Below are positions 52,238 to 60,546 of a stretch of 64,000 nt of DNA, in pieces. The position numbers and the translations under genes were made by a program. Positions within the stretch are counted from its first letter, which is position 1; the number at the start of each line of letters is the position of its first letter. Below the pieces are notes generated by a model, which had not been told where the DNA came from, ran no database searches, and saw nothing but the letters and a program-made list of their open reading frames with translations. Where the stretch lies: NCBI GenBank assembly GCA_900466005.1, contig UEGQ01000010.1, positions 186,001-250,000 on the forward strand. Reading direction: 5' to 3'. The stretch is from Hyphomicrobiales bacterium (GTDB lineage: Bacteria; Pseudomonadota; Alphaproteobacteria; Rhizobiales; Rhizobiaceae).

Positions 52238-52975
52238 ATGCACCTCTTCCGATCGCTGGTCTTCGTCTCCGTGCTGGTCGGTCTGATCGTCGGCGCGGTC
52301 ATCAGTCTCGTCCAGTATATGGGCACCGAGCCGCTGATCTTCGCCGCCGAGGTCTACGAGACCGCCGCGCCGGCGTCCTCCGACCATGGCGGCCATGACC
52401 ACGGCGCGGCGGCAGCTACGGAGACCGCTGTTCCCGCGGCGTCCCACGAGCACGGACATGCGGCGGATGCCTGGGCGCCGGCCGACGGCCTCGAACGTCA
52501 CCTCGCGACGCTCGTCGCCAATGTGCTCACCGCGACCGGCTTCGCGCTGGTGCTGAACGGGCTGATGCAGGCGACGCGCCAGCCGGCGGGCTGGCGGACC
52601 GGGCTTGCCTGGGGGCTCTGCGGCTTTGCAGCCGTCATGCTCGCGCCGACGCTCGGGCTTCATCCGCAACTTCCGGGCACACCGGCCGCGCCGCTCGCCG
52701 AGCGACAGGTCTGGTGGATCGCGACGGCGGTCGCGACCGCGGCCGGCATCGCGCTCCTCTACTTCAAGCGCACGCCCTGGGCGGCGGCCGTGGCACTGGT
52801 GCTGATCGCGCTGCCGCACGTGGTCGGCGCACCGGTCGCGCCGGAAGGCGAGGCGGCACTCGCCCCGGAGGCGCTGTCGCGCCGCTTCGTGGTCGTCGCG
52901 ACCCTGACGAGCCTCGTCTTCTGGGCGCTGCTCGGTGGCCTTTCCGGCTATTTCCGCCAGCGCATGGAAGCCTGA
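52238..52975 (+). CDS. cbtA: Cobalt transporter subunit CbtA
   Basis: A 245-residue membrane protein with about five helices. After the first helix comes a His-rich loop (SSDHGGHDHGAAA, SHEHGHAAD), typical of CbtA. The ending RRFVVVATLTSLVFWALLGGLSGYF completes the last helix. The start at 52238 is preferred to a GTG at 52229. It follows cbtB by 12 bp and depends on the same riboswitch. Confidence 0.93.
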   Translation: MHLFRSLVFVSVLVGLIVGAVISLVQYMGTEPLIFAAEVYETAAPASSDHGGHDHGAAAATETAVPAASHEHGHAADAWAPADGLERHLATLVANVLTATGFALVLNGLMQATRQPAGWRTGLAWGLCGFAAVMLAPTLGLHPQLPGTPAAPLAERQVWWIATAVATAAGIALLYFKRTPWAAAVALVLIALPHVVGAPVAPEGEAALAPEALSRRFVVVATLTSLVFWALLGGLSGYFRQRMEA

Positions 52976-52982
52976 GGCCGCG

Positions 52983-53267
52983 ATGGCCGGCGCTCTCAAT
53001 TACGACTGGCGCATCGATCTCGATGCGCTGGTCTTTTCGCATCCGGCCTCCGGCAGCCGCTGCTTCGTCCACCGGCTCGCCTTTCGCGCCTTGACGCGGA
53101 ATGCCGCGCCGACCGCGCAGGACTGCATGAGATGGTTTGTCCGCCATCGCGCCGCCTTCGAGGCGGCCGCGGACGAGAAGGCCGGGCGTGGTCCCGTTCC
53201 CGGCAATGCCTTCAACCTGAACAGCCGCGAGATTCGCTGGGCACTGCGGATGCTGCGCACGAACTGA
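52983..53267 (+). CDS. Small protein downstream of cbtA
   Basis: A 94-residue protein, not recognised. It is rich in Arg/Ala with helical pattern (NYDWRIDLDALVFSHPASGSRCFVHRLAFRALT ... SREIRWALRMLRTN). It starts 7 bp after the cbtA stop and is therefore likely to be in the same riboswitch-controlled transcript. A role in cobalt or cobalamin handling is inferred from position only. Confidence 0.65.
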   Translation: MAGALNYDWRIDLDALVFSHPASGSRCFVHRLAFRALTRNAAPTAQDCMRWFVRHRAAFEAAADEKAGRGPVPGNAFNLNSREIRWALRMLRTN

Positions 53268-53276
53268 CGGCCGCGC

Positions 53277-53843
53277 TCAGCGGTGCTCCGCCGAAAAGAT
53301 CCCGATTTCCGCCTCGGCTTCCGGCCCCCAGAGGCCCAGCGCCTTCAGAACCTCGGCGGTAAAGGTGATCGGCGAATTGCCGGGCGCCGTCACCACCTTG
53401 CCGTCCGAGACCGCCTGCGGCCGGTCCACATAATGTTCGGCGCCGTGATAGCCGGGGTATTTCTGGTGGGAGGCGAGCGAATTGCCGGTATGGGCGACGC
53501 CGTCGAGGATGCCGGAGGCGGCGACGGCGCTCGCTGCCGCGCAGATGCCGCCGACGACCTTGCCGGCGTCATGGAAGGCGCGGACGAGGGGCGAGAAGTC
53601 CGGTGCCGTCCCCTTTTCCCAGGAAAGGCCGCCCGGCAGCACGAGCGCGTCGAAGCGCGCCGGATCGAGATCGGCGAAGGAGAGGTCGGGTGTCACCTTC
53701 AATCCGCCCATCGAGGTGACCGGTCGGCCGTCGGGCGAGGCGGTCAGTACCTCGACGCCCATATAGGCGCGGGCCGCCGCCATCAGCAGGGCGCATTCCC
53801 AGTCGGCGAAGTCTTCGGCAAGGGCAATGGCGATGCGGGTCAT
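53277..53843 (-). CDS. DJ-1/PfpI-family protein
   Basis: A 188-residue protein of the DJ-1/PfpI superfamily (class I glutamine amidotransferase-like). The nucleophile cysteine is in VVGGICAAASA, with the nearby Glu in ALAEDFADWE and a late His in HTGNSLASHQ. Such proteins act in stress resistance, often against aldehydes. The start at 53843 gives the family length. It is the second of two leftward genes with a GNAT gene upstream (26-bp gap). Confidence 0.86.
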   Translation of the reverse strand: MTRIAIALAEDFADWECALLMAAARAYMGVEVLTASPDGRPVTSMGGLKVTPDLSFADLDPARFDALVLPGGLSWEKGTAPDFSPLVRAFHDAGKVVGGICAAASAVAASGILDGVAHTGNSLASHQKYPGYHGAEHYVDRPQAVSDGKVVTAPGNSPITFTAEVLKALGLWGPEAEAEIGIFSAEHR

Positions 53844-53869
53844 GAACCGTCTCCGTCTCTTGTTTTCGT

Positions 53870-54358
53870 TCAGGCGAGAGCCTGCAGGTAGCGCATGCCG
53901 GTCACGGGACGCGGCACGAAGTCGAGATGCTCGTAGAAGCGGTGGGCGGCGAAATTGCCGGTGGCGGCACTCACCGAAAGGTAGTCGCAACCGGCGCTGC
54001 GGGCAACCTCGCGGGCACGCTTGACGAGATGGTGGCCGATGCCGTTTCCGCGCTGGCCGTCGCGGACGTAGAGATGGTGGAGGTCCATGCCGCGTTTGCC
54101 TTCCTGGGCCTTGTAGAGCGGCACGAGGATGGCGTAGCCGATCAGGCTCTCGCCGCCGTCGGCGACGAGCGCGGTGATCCACGGCACCGGGCCGAAGAGG
54201 TCGCGTTCGAGCTTGTCGGGAGTCATCGCCGAGGCGTCGCCGTGATGGGCCGCGAGTGCGGCGATCATCTCGTTGAGTTCCGGCAGGTCGGACGCTCGCG
54301 CGTGGCGGATCACCACGACCGGCGGCCGGGGCAGGGTGATGTCGGTGTCTTCGGTCAT
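53870..54358 (-). CDS. GNAT family N-acetyltransferase
   Basis: A 162-residue acetyltransferase. Acetyl-CoA-binding loop: RDGQRGNGIGHHLVKRA; preceding strand MDLHHLYVRD; C-terminal FYEHLDF motif. Strand and helix order is normal. Substrate unknown. It is the first gene of the leftward pair with the DJ-1/PfpI gene. Confidence 0.87.
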   Translation of the reverse strand: MTEDTDITLPRPPVVVIRHARASDLPELNEMIAALAAHHGDASAMTPDKLERDLFGPVPWITALVADGGESLIGYAILVPLYKAQEGKRGMDLHHLYVRDGQRGNGIGHHLVKRAREVARSAGCDYLSVSAATGNFAAHRFYEHLDFVPRPVTGMRYLQALA

Positions 54359-54410
54359 TGTCGCTTCCCTCTTTCGCTCGGTGCCGTCAGGGGAAGCTGT
54401 CTTCGAAAAC

Positions 54411-54437
54411 AACAAGGCCGCCTGACGGCGGCCTGTT
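54411..54437 (-). terminator. Hairpin, possible leftward terminator
   Basis: AACAAGGCCGCC-TGAC-GGCGGCCTGTT forms an 11-bp stem with one mismatch. Read leftwards it is followed by TTGTTGTTTTCG. It stands between the GNAT start and the DUF6516 pair, so it would block transcription entering the GNAT gene from the right. Confidence 0.55.
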
Positions 54438-54614
54438 GACATGATGATCTGTCGGGCCGCCCTTTACCGGTAGGCCCAAAAATACGTGCAGGTGATGAGT
54501 ACGCGTGCGTTGATCATGTCGCGAGAGATGCGCCGATTTCAATCGATTGTCAATGGCGGTCTTTCATCGTCGCGAGTGATGGGGTATATTACATCAGGGG
54601 TCATGGGGCGGGGC

Positions 54615-54929
54615 ATGGCGAAGGCCGAGTTGGTTCGCCGGGCGCGGTACTTTCTCCGTGATGGCGTCTTCATCGAGATGCTGATCTGGCGGGTGCCGTC
54701 CGCGGTCAGGGGCAGCCGACATTCGTTCAAGTACAGCCTGGCGCTGATCGTGGAAGGGCAATGCGTGCTGCGCTACGACAACGAGGCAGGCAAAGGCGAT
54801 CACCGTCATTTCGACGCAGAGGAGACACCCTACGTCTTCACGTCGATGGATGCCCTGATTGCAGATTTTAGAGCGGATGTGAAAGGATGGCTGGATGACA
54901 ACCCTGAGGGTGAAGATCGAGAGCCTTGA
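54615..54929 (+). CDS. DUF6516-type toxin candidate
   Basis: A 104-residue protein matching the DUF6516 pattern: KAELVRRARYFLRDGVFIEMLIWRVP, GSRHSFKYSLALI and RYDNEAGKGDHRHF. Members pair with small HTH proteins as toxin-antitoxin systems. Start at 54615 is taken from the family pattern; in-frame ATGs further up (54603, 54579) have poor ribosome sites. It overlaps the next gene by 35 bp. Confidence 0.72.
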   Translation: MAKAELVRRARYFLRDGVFIEMLIWRVPSAVRGSRHSFKYSLALIVEGQCVLRYDNEAGKGDHRHFDAEETPYVFTSMDALIADFRADVKGWLDDNPEGEDREP

Positions 54930-55257
54930 CGAGGTGATGTCAGAGGTGCGTGCCGCCCTTCGCATGCGGCCGGACGAGCACCCCGAAGAGGGCGTTGCGA
55001 CCCTGTCCTTTCCGTCGTGGGAGCTGATGCATCGCGTGCTCGCGCCGAAGCGGCTGGAGATCGTCCGTGCGATGGCAGGTCAAGGCCCGCTCAGCATACG
55101 AGAGATCGCCCGCCGGGTGGGCAGGGACTTCAAGGGCGTGTACAGCGATGTCGACGCCCTTCTGAAAAGCGGCGTGATCGACAAGGCGGAGACTGGCGGC
55201 GTCGAATTCCCCTACGACCGGCTGCACATCGAGTTCGAGATCGACGCGGCCGCCTGA
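54895..55257 (+). CDS. HTH antitoxin of the DUF6516 pair (HVO_A0114-like)
   Basis: A 120-residue DNA-binding protein. The HTH is GPLSIREIARRVGRDFKGVYSDVDALLKSGVI (about residues 64-95), preceded by RLEIVRAMAG. The family (HVO_A0114-like) is often next to a DUF6516 toxin. An AAAGG ribosome site is inside the toxin gene. The 35-bp overlap suggests coupled translation. Confidence 0.75.
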   Translation: MTTLRVKIESLDEVMSEVRAALRMRPDEHPEEGVATLSFPSWELMHRVLAPKRLEIVRAMAGQGPLSIREIARRVGRDFKGVYSDVDALLKSGVIDKAETGGVEFPYDRLHIEFEIDAAA

Positions 55258-55287
55258 GCCGAAGGGTTTCGGCACCGTCGGCCCCCG

Positions 55288-55746
55288 TCACCGCGCGACC
55301 GGTTCTCCGGCCTTCGTCGTCAGGCGCTTCTCGAAGTTCACCTTGGTGAGGTGCAGGTCCTTGTCCGTGTAGTGCACCACCTCGTCCGGCGAGCGGGTGC
55401 CGACGACGAGATAGGTCGCGGGCTCTTCCGACCGGTTCTCCAGCCGGTGGCCGACTGCCACGCCCGCCTTGAAGGTCGCGGCATCCCCCGGACGCATCTC
55501 GGTCAGGCTGTCGCCCTCGTTGAGCGTCACCGTGCCGGCGATCACGAAGATGAACTCGTCCTCCTGCTCGTGCCAGTGCTTGTGGGAGGAGAAGGACCCC
55601 GGCGGCAGCGTTTCGAGGAAGGCGCCGAACTGGGTGAGCCCGCCGGCATCCGAAAGCAGCAGCGCCCGGTAGGAGCCGAGTTCGGCGTTGATGCCGCTGC
55701 CGGTGGCTTCCTCGAGCGGCGCGTCTTCCTGTCGGATGATGGGCAT
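55288..55746 (-). CDS. Cupin-domain protein
   Basis: A 152-residue cupin: motif 1 SSHKHWHEQEDEFIFVIAG (His-x-x-His-x(n)-Glu pattern) and motif 2 GVAVGHRLENRSEEPATY. It is a beta-barrel metal-binding protein. It is the third and last gene of a leftward operon (hydrolase, methyltransferase, cupin). Confidence 0.86.
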   Translation of the reverse strand: MPIIRQEDAPLEEATGSGINAELGSYRALLLSDAGGLTQFGAFLETLPPGSFSSHKHWHEQEDEFIFVIAGTVTLNEGDSLTEMRPGDAATFKAGVAVGHRLENRSEEPATYLVVGTRSPDEVVHYTDKDLHLTKVNFEKRLTTKAGEPVAR

Positions 55747-55759
55747 GGGCTCTCCCGTC

Positions 55760-56578
55760 TTACGGCGCCTTGCGATACCGCCGCGCCACGTAGACGACGC
55801 TGCCGCTCTTCAGGCCCTTGTAGAGCATCGAGCCCTTCGCGCCGGAAAACTCGGCCATGAACTGCTTCAGGAACCAGGCCCGCCCGATGCGCTCGCGCTT
55901 GCGGGCCTCCGCCGCATCCAGCGCAGCGACGACGTTCGCCGAGATGTTGCGGCTTGCGACGCATTCCAGGCCGGGGGCCGCAAGCTGTGCGTCGAGGGTG
56001 GAAAGCTGGCTCTTCGGGCGCATGTCGGCGAAGGTGAACCAGCCGCCGGGTTTCAGCACGCGGGCGACCTCGCGGGCGAAGGCTTCCACGTCCCCGTAGC
56101 AATGGGAGGATTCGATGTTGACGACGATGTCGAACGAGGCGTCGGTAAAGGGCATCTTCTCGGCGTCGCCCTGCTCGAAGGTGAGCGTCGGCGTGTCGGC
56201 GTTGAGGCTCCGGGCACGGCGGACGGTCTCGGGCGAATAGTCAAGCCCGGTGACGGCGGCGGGGGCGAAATAGCGGGCGACATAGCGTGCTCCGCCGCCC
56301 CTGCCGGAACCCACCTCGAGCACGCTCGCGCCCTCGACGGGCAGGCCTTCCAGCGCCTGTTGGTAGAGCCCGATGAAGGCGCGCTCCTTCTCGTCCTCGG
56401 GCCGCAGCGGGAAAGCCGCGCCGTCGCCGACATAACCGTAGTTCATGAAGCGCCAGTCGCCGTCCTTCCAGAACAGCGAGAGCAGATTGTAGACGCGGCG
56501 CCAGATCCATTTCTGGGCGCGCGGGAAGCGGCCGGGCGTGGCGATGTCGAGGACGCTGGAAAAGAGACGGCTGCTCAT
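55760..56578 (-). CDS. Class I SAM-dependent methyltransferase
   Basis: A 272-residue methyltransferase. AdoMet-binding motifs: VLEVGSGRGGGARYV (motif I), TGLDYSPETVRRAR (motif II), FDIVVNIESSHCYGD and LKPGGWFTFADM. Its N-terminal region (RVYNLLSLFWKDGDWRFMNYGY) is like that of mycobacterial phthiotriol/phenolphthiotriol methyltransferases, so a lipid or sterol-like substrate is possible. 10 bp after the hydrolase gene. Confidence 0.83.
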   Translation of the reverse strand: MSSRLFSSVLDIATPGRFPRAQKWIWRRVYNLLSLFWKDGDWRFMNYGYVGDGAAFPLRPEDEKERAFIGLYQQALEGLPVEGASVLEVGSGRGGGARYVARYFAPAAVTGLDYSPETVRRARSLNADTPTLTFEQGDAEKMPFTDASFDIVVNIESSHCYGDVEAFAREVARVLKPGGWFTFADMRPKSQLSTLDAQLAAPGLECVASRNISANVVAALDAAEARKRERIGRAWFLKQFMAEFSGAKGSMLYKGLKSGSVVYVARRYRKAP

Positions 56579-56588
56579 CGCTACACTT

Positions 56589-57509
56589 TCACTTCGCGGC
56601 GGGGACGGCCGGCGCGGACGCGGCCTCGAGTGCGGTGAACTCGCGGTAGAGCCAGTCCCGCCCCTTGCGGATCAGGTCGTGGTCGTCCTTGTTCAGCGGG
56701 CTGAAGCCCGGCAGGTAGTATTTCAGCACCAGCGGCGCGCACTTGCGCCAGTAACCCGGCGCGAAGAACAGCACCCAGAAAAGGCGCGCCCAGAAGCGCG
56801 GGCCGGTCTTGATGCCATCGGCCTTGGCAAAGAGCGTCAGATTGCGCAGCGTGATCACCAGAAACGTCCAGGCCACTGCGTTGAACGCCATGGTGCGCAG
56901 CATGTAGCGCTTGAAGCCGGAATATTTCGGCGTCGCGGCCTTGAAGACGTCGAGCGCGACGGCCTTGTGCTCCAGTTCCTCCAGCGCGTGCCACATCCAC
57001 AGGCGCCGATAGGCCGGCGCGGCGTTCTCGAGGAACTGCGGATTGCGCAGCGTGACGGTCGAGAGCGTCGCCGTCAGGTGCTCGATGGCGCAGGTGACGG
57101 CCAGCCGGAAGATCGGGATCTTGTCGCTGCGCAGCGTCTTGCGCACCGGTTCTTCCATCGCCTCGACATCATAGCCGAGCTTGCCGAGGGCCGCGTTGTA
57201 TTCCTCATGCTCGCGGGTGTGGAAAGCCTCCTGCACCGCATAGCCGTTGATCTCGTCGGCGAGCTGGCGATCACCGAGCCGCGGCGCGTAGTATTTCAGC
57301 GCCCGGATGAAATAGCGCTCGCCTTCCGGCAGGAAGATCGAAAGCCCGTCGATGAGGGCCGTCTTGTGGAAATCGCCGTCCAGCCACTGGCGGGTCGGGT
57401 TTTCGAGGATACCGAAGCGGATGTCGCGCGGGATGATATCCTCGTCGTCGTCGGCAGGCGCGACGCCTTTCCAGTGGGCGCTATGCCCATTTGCCTGTGG
57501 TTCGGCCAT
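56589..57509 (-). CDS. Metal-dependent hydrolase (PF10118-like)
   Basis: A 306-residue helical protein. Metal-ligand-like patterns repeat: LPEGERYFIRAL, VQEAFHTREHEEY, CAIEHLTATL and WHALEELEHKAVALD. This E ... E-x-x-H ... E ... E-x-x-H order is that of a di-iron ferritin-like helix bundle. PF10118 proteins are annotated as predicted metal-dependent hydrolases. It is the first gene of the leftward operon with the methyltransferase and cupin. Two late hydrophobic stretches may touch the membrane. Confidence 0.8.
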   Translation of the reverse strand: MAEPQANGHSAHWKGVAPADDDEDIIPRDIRFGILENPTRQWLDGDFHKTALIDGLSIFLPEGERYFIRALKYYAPRLGDRQLADEINGYAVQEAFHTREHEEYNAALGKLGYDVEAMEEPVRKTLRSDKIPIFRLAVTCAIEHLTATLSTVTLRNPQFLENAAPAYRRLWMWHALEELEHKAVALDVFKAATPKYSGFKRYMLRTMAFNAVAWTFLVITLRNLTLFAKADGIKTGPRFWARLFWVLFFAPGYWRKCAPLVLKYYLPGFSPLNKDDHDLIRKGRDWLYREFTALEAASAPAVPAAK

Positions 57510-57731
57510 CGTACAGTTTCCCGTTCTGCTGGAACCCGGGCCGCGTCGTGCGTCGGGACATCGTCTTGCGAGGGACTATACTAAACGCGGGTGAGGTGGC
57601 AACCGGCAGGATGCGACGGCCGGCATGAACGCAACCTCCCACTCCCCTTGCCGCCGACGGGCGGGCGCCCTATCGTTCACGAAGAAGGAGCGAGAGTGTT
57701 CGACAGGCAGTGACGCCCTGCCGTTCAAAAC

Positions 57732-57745
57732 TTGATCTTGATCAA
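57732..57745 (+). promoter_or_regulatory. Perfect FNR/FixK box
   Basis: TTGATCTTGATCAA is a perfect TTGAT-N4-ATCAA palindrome, about 85 bp before the universal stress protein gene. A weak -10 (ATTGTA, 57769-57774) lies 33 bp from its centre. The rest of the gap 57510-57731 holds nothing recognised. Confidence 0.8.
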
Positions 57746-57829
57746 TGCGGGAGGAGGCCGGCCGCAGGATTGTAGCGTCAAAAGGGCTGGAAAGGCAGGG
57801 GTCGTCCTGCCGCGACAAGGAGAGAGCTG

Positions 57830-58240
57830 ATGTACAAGAAGATCATCGTACCGGTAGACTGCGCTGCGCTCGACAAGGGCGAGAAGATCCTGCGCAAGGC
57901 GGCCTCCCTGCTCGACACCGGCGGCGAAATCGTGCTCATGACGGTGGTCGAGGACATGCCCGGCTATCTCGCGATCGATCTTCCGGTGGACGTCATCGAA
58001 AACGCCATCAAGGACAGCAAGGCCAAGCTCGTCGAGCTCAAGGAAAAGACCGGGATCGCCGCCCGCGTCGAGATCCGCAGCGGTGCCGCCGCCCGCGAGA
58101 TCCTGGCTGCAGCGAGCGAGCACAAGGCCGAGCTGATCATCATCGCCTCGCATGTGCCGGACTTCTCCAACTACCTGATCGGCGCGACGGCGGACCGGGT
58201 CGTCCGCCACTCCAAGTGCTCGGTGCTCGTCGACCGCTGA
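57830..58240 (+). CDS. Universal stress protein (UspA family)
   Basis: A 136-residue UspA-fold protein. Start KKIIVPVDCAALDKGEKIL, centre VEIRSGAAAREILAAA, and end LIIIASHVPDFSNYLIGATADRVVRHSKCSVLVDR. The ATP-binding G-x-x-G-x(9)-G-S/T pattern is partial (GATADRVVRHSKCSVLV), so it may be a non-ATP type. A GGAGAG ribosome site precedes it. It is under the FNR/FixK box together with the next gene. Confidence 0.9.
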   Translation: MYKKIIVPVDCAALDKGEKILRKAASLLDTGGEIVLMTVVEDMPGYLAIDLPVDVIENAIKDSKAKLVELKEKTGIAARVEIRSGAAAREILAAASEHKAELIIIASHVPDFSNYLIGATADRVVRHSKCSVLVDR

Positions 58241-58270
58241 GGCGGAACAAAAGACAAGGAGACGCCCGGA

Positions 58271-58588
58271 ATGGACACAAAGAAATACGAAAACATCCTG
58301 CGCCAGCGCCATCTCGAAATCCTCGCGCGGCTCAACAAGATCGATGCCGATTTGAGCGAGCAGAAGAGCCCGGATTTCGAGGACCAGGCGACCCAGGCCG
58401 AGAATGACGAGGTGCTCGAGGAATTCGGCCAGGTCGGCGAGACCGAGCTGAAGGCGATCGACGCGGCGCTGAAGCGCATCGAACAGGGCAGCTTCGGCAT
58501 CTGCGTCACCTGCGGCCAGCCGATCTCCGAGGAACGGCTCGACGCCGTGCCGCACACGCCCTTCTGCAAGGACTGCGTGCCCGGCTGA
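58271..58588 (+). CDS. TraR/DksA-family zinc-finger protein
   Basis: A 105-residue DksA-like protein. A coiled-coil N-terminal half (YENILRQRHLEILARLNKIDADL) is followed by the zinc finger CVTC ... CKDC (residues about 81-103). DksA-type proteins bind RNA polymerase and adjust transcription under stress. It follows the stress protein by 30 bp, in the same FNR/FixK-linked operon. Confidence 0.9.
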   Translation: MDTKKYENILRQRHLEILARLNKIDADLSEQKSPDFEDQATQAENDEVLEEFGQVGETELKAIDAALKRIEQGSFGICVTCGQPISEERLDAVPHTPFCKDCVPG

Positions 58589-58697
58589 CGCCGGTTGCGA
58601 ATGCCTCTCCCGGACGGGCCGGCCGGTGGGATTCGGGGACGACGATCATGTCTCCGCGATCCCGCCGGCTTTTTCATCGGGGAAGGGCCTGCTCGTT

Positions 58698-59075
58698 TCA
58701 GTGGAGCAGCGCGCCGGCCGTGCCGCCGACGAGCAGCACCAGTGCGATCAGGATGGTGAGGGCCGCGCCCGGCCCGCGACGTCTGGCGTCGGCGTAGTAT
58801 TCGGTGGCGTAGAGCACCCGCGCACCCGTCCAGCAGAGGCCGAGAATGCCGGCGACCGGATCGGAAACATAGGCGCCGAAGAGCCAGAGCGCCGGCAGGA
58901 ACAGCACGAGCTGCTCCATTGTGTTCTGCTGGACGCGGAAGATGCGCTCGAAGGCCTCGTCTCCGGTGACCCGCGGCGCCTCGATGCCGAACTGCCTTCG
59001 GGCGCGGGCGACCTTGATCATGAACCAGGCATAAGCGACGAGCGCGGCGAAGGTGGCGAGAACCGTGAACCGCAT
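58698..59075 (-). CDS. MAPEG-family membrane protein
   Basis: A 125-residue protein with four hydrophobic helices. The MAPEG signature is FERIFRVQQNTMEQLVLFLPALWLF, with RVLYATEYYADARRRGPG after it. MAPEG proteins use glutathione in membrane detoxification. The start at 59075 gives the first helix. It stands alone, leftwards. Confidence 0.87.
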   Translation of the reverse strand: MRFTVLATFAALVAYAWFMIKVARARRQFGIEAPRVTGDEAFERIFRVQQNTMEQLVLFLPALWLFGAYVSDPVAGILGLCWTGARVLYATEYYADARRRGPGAALTILIALVLLVGGTAGALLH

Positions 59076-59271
59076 GGCTTCCTTCCTCGGATAGGGCGCC
59101 GATCTCATCGCCCACGCAGGCGATCGCGACGCCAGCGGATTTGTAGGCCGAAGCGGCGGGCCGTGCAAGCGCCGCCGACCGCTTGCCGGACGTCTCAAAT
59201 TCGCCCATGATGGCGTCTATCCCGACGGGAGAAGACCGCCGGACGAAGACCTCAGGGGACAAGCCGATCCG

Positions 59272-59925
59272 ATGACCGAACCGTTCCATTTCGGGCGACC
59301 TTACGATTTCCACGAACTGGTGGCCGATGGCATCGTCCACGGTGTCGGCGTGGTGTTCGCGCTCGTCGGGGCGACGGCTCTGATCTTCTATGCGACCGTT
59401 TGGACGAGCTATGCCGAGATGGCCGCCGCCTGGATCTATGGCCTCGGCCTCGTCATCGCGCTTGCCGTTTCGTTCACCTACAACATGTGGCCGCATTCGC
59501 GCACCAAGTGGATTCTCCGGCGTTTCGACCACTCGGCGATCTTCGTGCTGATCGCCGCCACCTACACGCCCTTCCTGGTCAAGGGCGCGCATGACTGGAC
59601 GATCTTCGCCCTTCTGATCGGCATCTGGCTGACCGCCTTTGTCGGCATCACGCTCAAATGCCGCTATCCCGGCCGCTACGACCGGCTGGCGATCCTTCTC
59701 TATCTCGCCATGGGCTGGAGCGGCGCGCTGGCGCTCGGCCCGATTTCGCAGACCTTGCCGAGCATCACCCTGCTTCTCATCATCGTCGGCGGCTGCATCT
59801 ATTCGGCCGGCGTGATCTTCCACGTCTGGGAACGGCTGCGCTTCCAGAACGCCATCTGGCACGGCTTCGTCGTCACCGCCGCCGCCGTCCACTACACGGC
59901 GGTCGTCACCGCCTTCAGCCTCTGA
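59272..59925 (+). CDS. Hemolysin III family (PAQR) membrane protein
   Basis: A 217-residue seven-helix membrane protein of the hemolysin III/PAQR group. Typical patterns: YDFHELVADGIVHGVGVVFALVG, YNMWPHSRTKWILRRFDHSAIF and IYSAGVIFHVWERLRFQNAIWHGFVV. The histidines of RFDHS and ...IWHGFVVTAAAVHY are those thought to bind a metal. Function in bacteria is unclear. Confidence 0.9.
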   Translation: MTEPFHFGRPYDFHELVADGIVHGVGVVFALVGATALIFYATVWTSYAEMAAAWIYGLGLVIALAVSFTYNMWPHSRTKWILRRFDHSAIFVLIAATYTPFLVKGAHDWTIFALLIGIWLTAFVGITLKCRYPGRYDRLAILLYLAMGWSGALALGPISQTLPSITLLLIIVGGCIYSAGVIFHVWERLRFQNAIWHGFVVTAAAVHYTAVVTAFSL

Positions 59926-59950
59926 GCGGAGCCCTTCCCGGGACGCTGCC

Positions 59951-60520
59951 TCAGCCGACTTTGGTCAGCACCACCGCATAGCGGCAAGGCCTGTCGGTTT
60001 CGTTGCGGAAGGTGCAGTCGGCCGGTGGCCCGAGCGCCAGGCAGTCGCCTTGGCGAAGCCGATGCACCGTCTCTCCCTCCACGAAGGTGAGCGCGCCCGC
60101 GAGCACCCAGACAAGCTGACGCAGGAAGGTGAAGGCGGCGGCGCCATAGGGCACCTCGGCGCCCGGCGGCAGCTCGACCTCGACGATCTCGAGCGGCATG
60201 TCGACGACCGGCGAGACATGACGGCGGCGATAGCCGGTCGCCGGGTCGGTCCAGACCGGCTGTTCGTCGCTGCGAAGGAGCCGCCTGCCACTGGCTTCCG
60301 CCCGGGCGACCAGCGTCGAGACGCTGAGCGACAGAGCGCCGGCGAGCCTGCCGAGGAGTGCGGCAGTCGGGCTGCTCTCGCCGCGCTCCACCTTGTGGAT
60401 CATTGCCCGGGAGACACCGGCACGCTCGGCGAGATCGGAGAGCGACCAGCCGCGCGAAAGCCGCTCGACGCGAATTCTCTCCCCTAGACAGCGATCCAGA
60501 TCGTCTGATATGTTCGACAT
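59951..60520 (-). CDS. XRE-family regulator with cupin sensor domain
   Basis: A 189-residue two-domain regulator. N-terminal HTH (ERIRVERLSRGWSLSDLAERAGVSRAMIHKVERG, residues about 14-47) and a C-terminal cupin (LEIVEVELPPGAEVPYG ... LVWVLAGALTFVEGETVHRLRQGDCLALG). This layout is common in regulators of small-molecule metabolism. It is divergent from the GNAT gene with only 26 bp between, and the ACTATAGT palindrome lies there. Confidence 0.9.
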   Translation of the reverse strand: MSNISDDLDRCLGERIRVERLSRGWSLSDLAERAGVSRAMIHKVERGESSPTAALLGRLAGALSLSVSTLVARAEASGRRLLRSDEQPVWTDPATGYRRRHVSPVVDMPLEIVEVELPPGAEVPYGAAAFTFLRQLVWVLAGALTFVEGETVHRLRQGDCLALGPPADCTFRNETDRPCRYAVVLTKVG

Positions 60521-60522
60521 GT

Positions 60523-60538
60523 GTTTACTATAGTGGAC
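60523..60538. promoter_or_regulatory. Palindrome between Xre-cupin and GNAT genes
   Basis: GTTTACTATAGTGGAC is a 16-bp inverted repeat with two mismatched pairs, filling most of the 26-bp divergent gap. Binding here would control both genes. Confidence 0.55.
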
Positions 60539-60546
60539 AATTCGCC

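Noticed and set aside
58171..59892. A 573-codon minus-strand frame across the DksA, MAPEG and hemolysin III genes
   Set aside because: It crosses three real genes on both strands and shows no domain.
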